Below are positions 58,166 to 64,000 of a stretch of DNA of 64,000 nucleotides, piece after piece. Both the position numbers and the translations under genes were made by a program. Position 1 is the stretch's first letter. The number at the start of each line of letters is the position of its first letter. A model generated the notes under the pieces. It saw only the letters and a list, made by a program, of their open reading frames with translations, made no database searches and was not told the origin of the DNA. Source of the DNA: Nymphaea colorata (taxonomy: Eukaryota; Streptophyta; Magnoliopsida; Nymphaeales; Nymphaeaceae); NCBI RefSeq assembly GCF_008831285.2, contig NC_045138.2, positions 18,197,934-18,261,933 on the forward strand, in the 5' to 3' direction.

Positions 58166-58649
58166 GCCGCCATCAAACGTCTTATCATGCCTGTGGAGAT
58201 AACGTTGAGATAACGTTGTTTGTTTTCAGTTATTGTGTTTGTTGGAGTCTTGGAAAGTGTGCATTGTGCTCTTTTAAGGTCGTCTTATCATGCCATTTAT
58301 TTTTTTATTATTCTTTTTCTCTTTTTTACCAAATGAGCCTCCAGCAAACCCCAATCAAATTATTGGAAGATAGAATACCTGCAATGTAAACATGCATCTT
58401 ATTAATGATGCTCCAGCTTGTGGAGATTGCAACCTCAATCGGGCAACCTTCTGAAAACCAGCGCTATACACAACGAGGGGTGAAAAAAAAATTTTATTAA
58501 AGAGAATTAGTAATAAATTTTGACTTTAAAATGTCATTATAAAATCAAGTATTTTATGTAGCCCATTCCCTTTTTTTGATTGATATATACAAGTTTTTGG
58601 AATCAAATTTGAATTCAAATCTCATGCCAGTTTTGCAAATTATATTGGT
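58166..58649. other. Unassigned spacer
   Basis: AT-rich; contains ataacgttgagataacgttg, a short direct repeat at about 58,199. No gene recognised. Confidence 0.35.
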
Positions 58650-58656
58650 TGATTTC

Positions 58657-59290
58657 TTAACTTTCTCCTTTATTGAATAGGAAAACCGTCGTCTTGATTT
58701 TATTAGTTTTATCACTTGCTCCTAATACGCTTGAGATTGTGTGGGCTGGAGAAACGTCTTCCCAGCTGGCATTGGTTTCTTTTATTGTGCCTGATCTGAT
58801 CTGGTGCTTTAATAGTTGGCGTCGATTTGTCATTTTCATTAGAAATTTTTAGGTCCTTCCTACACTATTTTTGACGGCTGATTTTATGGAAGGATGAGCT
58901 GAGCCGTTAGCTGTTGGTGCGTTATCCTCCAGTACATGCTCTCTTGCCTGATTTGTTCTTCTATTGAAGATTGCTAGGAGGGAGGCATTATCATTTGATG
59001 CGTTATCAAGAACTAAATCTATGACAATGGGAAATAAAGGAATAAAATGATAAAAAAGGCACATGCATGGAGAAGTCCTTTGCTACCTTCATATCAAAAA
59101 ACCGATTCAACAATTACAGTCTCGTACAAAGAAACAGATATGCAAAGCATTTTAATCATGGGGAGGAATGAATTTGATGGTTGACAATATTGGCACTAAT
59201 TCACTATAATGTTCTTTATGATTGAAAAGAGTTTAACTTTTATTGCTGCAACAGATAGTGCAGCTCTGACAGCAGCATTATGTCATAAGT
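58657..59290 (-). pseudogene. Gene-like fragment, unknown family (copy C, minus)
   Basis: From 59,290 downward the sequence matches the alanine-rich segment and intron of 32.16-32.45 kb. After a likely 3' splice site (gtcatag) at about 59,025 a frame reads LVLDNASNDNASLLAIFNRR, then TNQAREHVLEDNAPTANGSA and HPSIKSAVKNSVGRT, to a TAA near 58,851. A second frame, MKMTNRRQLLKHQIRSGTIK, then ETNASWEDVSPAH, follows. The composition is protein-like and polar, and the plus-strand copies at 5.2 and 32.46 kb lack this exon. No domain is recognised. Confidence 0.4.
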
Positions 59291-59490
59291 CTAAATTCAC
59301 GATCATTTAAATCATGATAATTGAGTTTGGACGCTGCACATCAAAGCACTTTTTTGTTTTGCATTATCAGTGTACGATGTATTAATTTATTATTCATCCA
59401 ATCATCAATCATAATATAAATGGCATTTTCAAAATATATAAGTTCTTTCTTCGTATCCATAAGCTGCAGTTTGGTAGACTTCTAGCAGAG
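59291..59490. other. Unassigned spacer
   Basis: Nothing recognised. Confidence 0.3.
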
Positions 59491-59564
59491 TTGGTCTCCT
59501 CGTGATATGCATTTCAAAAGGGCATCTAAGTATATTGGAACTACAGGCATATCACGAGGACCAA
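59491..59564. repeat. Small hairpin (18-bp stem)
   Basis: ttggtctcctcgtgatatgc (59,491-59,510) pairs with gcatatcacgaggaccaa (59,547-59,564) with a 2-nt bulge and a 36-nt loop. It could be a terminal-repeat remnant or a precursor-like foldback. Confidence 0.6.
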
Positions 59565-60024
59565 TGCCATACTTTGGAAACAACTTGGATTCTAGTAATC
59601 CAACTATATTGAAAATGGGATCTGAAGGAATTTGATGAATAAAAGAAAAAATAAAAAAAGTATCATGCCATATGTTATTTACTTCTTTTGGTCTTTTCTA
59701 GATCTAAAGGTTAGACTGTTCAGCCCACCCCTAAAAATAAAATCATGGCTCCGCCCCTACTCCGGTCATGGTGAAAAGGAGGAAGAGGCGAAAGCGAGGG
59801 AGTCTTATGAGGAAAAGTTGGATTGATGAGAGAGAAAGTATTAAAAAAAATAAAATAAGGCAGCATGATGGTCGTTCGATTTCAAAATTGTCGGTCTTCA
59901 TCAGCTGTCTACTTCACAAACAAAAATCTCGAGTCATGGTTCAGTGTCTACCTAAATGATTTTCTTATTTGTTGAAACAAGTTACTCACCCTGTTGAGAG
60001 CAGGAAGTTTCATATTTCATGCAG
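59565..60024. other. Unassigned, with a tggctccgccc-type fragment
   Basis: At 59,725-59,758 ccctaaaaataaaatcatgg followed by ctccgcccct resembles the right end of the 101-bp insertion at 51.5 kb, suggesting a truncated relative. Short frames only. Confidence 0.4.
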
Positions 60025-60287
60025 GTCATAACTTGCTTAAAGAAATATATAACTAATTAATTGAAAATGTTTTTCTCCACATATATGTTATAAGGAGACA
60101 TTAATTTGTCCACCAAAAGAAAATTATCACAAATTATGATTCTGCGATTGCATTAGTCATAACTTGCTTAAAGAAATATATAACTAATTAATTGAAAATG
60201 TTTTTCTCCACATATATGTTATAAGGAGACATTAATTTGTCCAACAAAAGAAAACTTTCACAACTTATGATTCTGCCATTGCATTAG
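60025..60287 (+). repeat. 131-bp tandem duplication
   Basis: Two copies (60,025-60,155; 60,156-60,287) starting gtcataacttgcttaaagaa, differing at only a few positions in the second half. Confidence 0.9.
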
Positions 60288-61084
60288 ACATGACCTTCAT
60301 TAGACATGCAACGACTGAAATAGCAAGAGATAAAGATGAAGATATGCGACACCAGATGTCTTGCCAAGTACATGCTACAAAGGTGACATCATCTCTGGTA
60401 AATAGAAAGCTAATAACTCATTGCTTAAGGAAATGCCCAATGACCACCTTTCCCAACTCCTCAAGTTATGGGTTGCATGATTGCATGGGGGATTTGGGTG
60501 GGGTATGGTTCACCCTTTAAGAAATGTTACGATCCCATTATTTACAGTTTTGAGAGAGTAGCATCTGCAAAAATCAAATTGACGATGTGTCTTTTACACA
60601 GTTCACCTATCCGTATGCTACCTGTCATCATAAAGACATTTTTAAACAAAAATTCTCATTTTTCTTCATCTAGATTCTGCTGGTTACAGTTTGCTGCTGC
60701 TCGTGGTTCGCAAGAGGCTAAGCCACCCATCCTTCCGGCTTTCCTAAGGTCCAAGGTCGCTTAGGGACCTCACAAACATATCAATTAATAGTACACGTAT
60801 ATAGCAGAGACTCTTTTTCCCTTCCGGGATGTACAGTCGATGCCATCACCGGGGCAAATTAAAACAATCACTCCGTAACTGTGAACTACCAATTTCCATG
60901 TCTTCGAATCCAAGAACTGGACATGTTCTTCCATAACTAGAACTCTTGCAATAACCATAAAAGGGAAACACGATACCTGGAGCGTTGCCATCAACGCTGC
61001 AGTCATGAACCATAACAGGAAACCAAGCTGAAGAGAATCTTCAAGACTTCAAAGCTCGACAACAGACAGAGAGAACAAATTTTC
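60288..61084. other. Unassigned, weak gene-like frame on minus strand
   Basis: The minus frame 60,785-61,006 contains VMEEHVQFLDSKTWKLVVHS, then YGVIVLICPGDGIDC, which looks protein-like. A possible 5' splice site (ctccag/gtatcg) interrupts it near 60,980. No family is recognised. Plus frames 60,290-60,520 and 60,468-60,764 are likewise unassigned. Confidence 0.3.
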
Positions 61085-61750
61085 ACCCATCAAATGCTTA
61101 AAGGTATTACACAATTCTTGATGACCCCAACCAAAGTGGGTTCATATGTTTCCCGTGTTTCATACCTGGTTTTCTGTATCCAGAAGCAATATAATAAAGT
61201 CAGGATATGACCATGATCATTTGACGGATGAAATTGCATATGTAGCTTCTCGACAAATAAAATTAGCGTGTGCACTATTTGAAAGTGAAAAAAGAAGATT
61301 AAGGCTATCAAAGATCAATGCGTAACATTGCATCAGAATAAATTATTCAGAAGGTATGATCAAGACATCCCAGTAGGAAAGTAACAGGAAATTTATTTAT
61401 CATAAACTCAGACAAATTCTTTGTCATTACCTTGAGTCTCTCTCTCTCTCTTTTCTCCTTAAGTCTTTGGGGGCTTGCTTGGAGTTTCCTTTTGTGTGTG
61501 TGTGTTTACAGACTAATAAGAGTCACTTTTATCTGACCTAGGCAATGCATCCAATTAGCCTCCACAATTTTTGTGGCTATTCACAAAACTATTTGCAAGA
61601 ACGAGTTCAGTATGTCAAAAGATGTAAGGTTTCTAGTAATAATGAATAGGAGTACTAATAAAATCCTGCCGCCTAGATGAGAGTGGAAGTACCCCCTTTT
61701 GCCTTGCCCCTATTAATGGTGTTAGTGTAGAGATAGTTGTCAATTGGGTT
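61085..61750 (+). repeat. Diverged copy of the array unit lacking small element 1
   Basis: Matches 7180-8270 of the outlying unit: ttcatacctggttttctgtat, cgacaaataaaattagcgtg, gaagattaagg, gtatgatcaag, tttatttatcataaa, the microsatellite (CT here, 61,437-61,452), ttacagactaataagagtcac and tagttgtcaattgggttcac. At 61,297-61,304 gattaagg occurs once with no element, i.e. the site before insertion. Confidence 0.75.
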
Positions 61751-62065
61751 CACTACAAAAACAAAAAAAGAGTCATAAACCGGCGTGTTTATACCGTGTC
61801 ACATAAGGTAAATTGGAGAAATAAAAGTATATTAAACGTTGGGGATGGTAGTGCCTTATTAAATAAATGATATTTAATGAGTAATTCTGTTGTGAGGGTC
61901 TTCATCGACAAGGTTTTCTTATGACGCTTTATCCATGTCACTAATAGTAAATTTTAACTGATGTTGCTATTAATGTCAACAAAGTCTTTAACGATATAGT
62001 CTTCAGTTTTCTTTAGCGTCAAAAGAACGACACTAAATATTTTATTGATGTTTTCCCTTTGTTTT
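61751..62065 (+). mobile_element. CACTA-type terminus
   Basis: Begins cactacaaaaacaaaaaaag followed by cataaaccggcg, the classic start of plant CACTA (En/Spm-like) elements. Subterminal repeats of ttaacg and tgacg words follow. The complementary 3' terminus was not found, so this is a fragment or a non-autonomous element with a decayed end. It interrupts the array-unit homology exactly here. Confidence 0.55.
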
Positions 62066-62279
62066 TTTACTGACGTTCTTTTAGCCAAGTGAAAAAAAAG
62101 GGGGGCTTTACCTCAAGAGGGAGAGAGAACGGAAGGGAGGAGTGAAATAGGGAATCTAAACGAAAAAAGAGGGTTTTAGCGAAGTGAAAAAAAAAGAGGG
62201 CTTTACCATTAGGAACTTTTTGCCGTTGGATGTAAATGATTTAAAAGATTAAAAATGAAAGATAAAACATAATAAAAGA
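62066..62279. repeat. Local duplication with A runs
   Basis: Two near-copies of ttttagcnaagtgaaaaaaaa followed by gggctttacc (about 62,080 and 62,170) and two copies of gtgaaatagggaat-like sequence (about 62,140 and 62,293). Confidence 0.7.
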
Positions 62280-63809
62280 AAAATAGCGAGGACTGAAATA
62301 GGGAATGTGGAGCTTCCCCTACTCTCTCTCCCTCTTCCTGCACAGTCCAGATCCTCTCTCATCTCATCTTATCTCAGGTGAATTGCTGATAAGGAGCATG
62401 GACTAAACCGCTAAAGTAGAGATTTATGGTAAAAACCCTTCCCTTTCTCTTTTTCTGACATTCGGAAATTCGGATCAAAGCACATGCAATTGATTGAATG
62501 GAATCCTTGGATTTAAAAAAAAAATGATATCATAAGCAAAATATAGAGCCAAGCGCTTGAAGTCCATACCTAGCATCCTGGGAAGCTCAAGTTGCTTGAA
62601 GTTAGCCTTCATTTTCCTAGAGTTTCCTTGTATTTCAATTCCATATATAGTTTAGGACTTGTTTGTGCTGAGTATGTTAAAACTTCTTGTGTCAAGTCTG
62701 TGCTACTTCAATTGGTCTGTCTTGATTTTAGTTTGTTCAACATTGTTTCAATCAATTTTGGAGTATGTTTCAGTAGTGTTATTGCTTAGGAAAACGTGAA
62801 ACTAGGCTCCTCAAGTCTGTCTTAGGATAGACTAGTATTTTATATTCCATTTAGTTAACGGTTCCATGCTTGCCATACATTAGCTTGTTATGTCGTGTTA
62901 ATTTTTTGTAGTGTTTCATTAATTGTTCTCTCATTGATTATTTTTTATTGTTAATGGAGCATTTAAGCCCTTTCTTTATATGGTTTTTCAGTACGTAGAC
63001 ATTTTCTTTGTAGGATCTGTGAGCCAATTCTCCACATCTTAATTCTTTTCCATCATCGTGAGTGAGCATTTTACAGCTGACCGTGCTGAGCTGAAAACAC
63101 AAGTTGTTTCACGTATTTTATATTGAAAGCTGAGTTTATTGCTTCACCTTCAGTTCTATTAAAATGCATTTCTAATTCTTGATATTCTGTATTTGTCAAA
63201 GGAAGTGCTCTTTCAGAGAGACTTGCAAAACATAGAAAATCTTCATGATTTTCTTTCCAAGTTCTTCAAGATATTGAACATATTAATGCACTTTTTGTTA
63301 AAACATGTTTAGCAATACAAGATTATGTTCTACATATTTTGCTAGAAGTTATTTAGGATAGGATCCTTTAATAAAATCTATTCGTTTAAAATGGAATATA
63401 ACTGAGACATGCCAAAAACCTATAGTTGCAATGCTATGGTTATTGTGATATTTTTTTTACATGCACTGATAGAAGGTATTTGTTAAAGGGAGGAAACAAT
63501 TGAGACAAATCAGCAGCTTGAATTGTGATGATTTTAGCTAATGATAGAATTTGTTAAAAGATGCATGTTATCCATAACATGGACATAGAAAATTGGACAA
63601 GTATGAACTACATTTATTTGATCAGTTTTTGTGTGGCCAGTCGTAACTTTGATCAAACCGATGTACTTTTTGAGACCAATTTTAACTTACTGCTCATAAT
63701 TGTAGCTATTTGACTTGCTTTTAACATAATGTTTATTTTAATTTTACAAGTTTTTTTCATTTACTGCGGATTAGTTCCGCCTAATCCAAAAATCTCTCTG
63801 CCATCGCAG
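62280..63809 (+). promoter_or_regulatory. Possible 5' UTR and intron of the gene at the right edge
   Basis: A CT-rich leader-like stretch (62,310-62,377, ctctctccctcttcctgc) ends at atctcag/gtgaat, a possible 5' splice site at 62,378. The next AG after a pyrimidine-rich stretch in good context is ccatcgcag at 63,809. The 1.43 kb between is AT/T-rich and has no coding potential, as expected for a leader intron. This is inferred from sequence signals only. Confidence 0.35.
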
Positions 63810-64000
63810 GGGAGGGGATTGAGTTATGATCATCAGGAAATAGAAGGCAAACCCCGCAACCAAGCGGGCCATTAGCTCTATCTGGAAGAAGATCACCACC
63901 CTCCGCAAATCGAAGGCAAACCCCGCAACCAAGCGGGCCATTAGCTCTATCTGGAGGAAGATCACCACCCTCCCCACGCTCAAGCAAATTCATGCTCACA
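63810..64000 (+). CDS. Possible 5' end of a PPR protein gene (partial, runs off the window)
   Basis: The plus frame reads KANPATKRAISSIWRKITTL, then PTLKQIHAH at the window edge. LKQIHAH after a leucine-rich lead is the usual beginning of plant PLS-class pentatricopeptide proteins, which bind organellar RNA. The first ATG (63,826) gives MIIRK then TAG. The next 69 bp (63,835-63,903) are repeated in frame at 63,904-63,972, and the second copy has TCG where the first has TAG. So either translation starts elsewhere or the duplication and stop have damaged this N-terminus. With only about 55 codons visible the family call is tentative. Confidence 0.4.
63835..63972 (+). repeat. 69-bp tandem duplication, in frame (23 codons)
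   Basis: Two copies with very few differences: 63,835-63,903 and 63,904-63,972. Each contains aaccccgcaaccaagcggg. Confidence 0.92.

Noticed and set aside
57664-58188. Long open frames on both strands, up to 140 codons, including an S/P/L-rich one
   Set aside because: They lie in GA/CT-rich tandem repeats; amino-acid composition follows the base composition. Only the first 35 codons of the plus frame belong to the Ole e 1-like exon.
63771-63999. Minus-strand frames of 70-72 codons at the right edge
   Set aside because: Mirror reading of the 69-bp tandem duplication in the PPR-like frame.

Overview
The window looks like nuclear DNA of a seed plant, most likely a flowering plant. The evidence is an AT-rich base composition with long (AT)n and (CT)n tracts, decayed plant-type hAT transposases, many small hAT-like non-autonomous elements, a CACTA-type terminus, a plant Ole e 1 family gene remnant and what may be the start of a plant PPR gene. 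No bacterial, organellar or CRISPR features are seen. I recognise no gag or pol of an LTR retrotransposon and no tRNA or rRNA gene. The species cannot be told from the sequence.

Layout. Positions 1-4050 hold three separate long inverted repeats and short tandem repeats. Positions 4050-9870 are one copy of a large segmental duplication whose partner lies at 31.14-36.5 kb; it carries broken gene-like exons, two small hAT-like elements and AT microsatellites. Positions 11.33-11.88 kb hold a broken, intron-containing piece of a Bax-inhibitor-1/LFG-like gene on the minus strand. Positions 13.69-15.20 kb are a 1.5-kb fold-back that cuts the end off a BED-finger hAT transposase pseudogene (15.2-16.76 kb, minus). 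Positions 19.2-21.35 kb are a recent 1.04-kb tandem duplication. Positions 21,544-24,883 are a whole hAT transposon with identical flanking target duplications and a decayed transposase. Positions 25-31 kb hold a dispersed direct repeat, a 381-bp fold-back and microsatellites.

Positions 34.99-53.12 kb are the most striking part: a tandem array built from long (about 2.86 kb) and short (about 1.4 kb) units in the order L-L-S-(1.1-kb duplication)-L-L-S-L. Every long unit carries the same 711-bp near-perfect inverted repeat with arms of about 340 bp and a loop of about 27 nt, giving five long hairpins in one strand orientation. A related unit lies at 6.3-9.9 kb, and a further copy at 61.1-61.75 kb preserves the empty site of one of the small elements.

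Positions 53.7-64 kb are richer in gene remnants: a second Bax-inhibitor-like fragment (54.06-54.54 kb), a broken Ole e 1 family gene (57.0-57.77 kb), a gene-like minus-strand fragment (58.66-59.29 kb) related to the duplicated exons at 4.9 and 32.1 kb, a CACTA-type end (61.75 kb), and at the right edge the possible 5' end of a PPR gene with a 69-bp in-frame duplication.

Apart from the gene running off the right edge, every coding remnant I recognise is broken or partial. The window reads as a repeat-dense intergenic region in which DNA transposons, fold-back elements and segmental duplication have been the main builders. Repeat relationships and hairpins were read by eye; percentages and copy numbers elsewhere in the genome were not computed.
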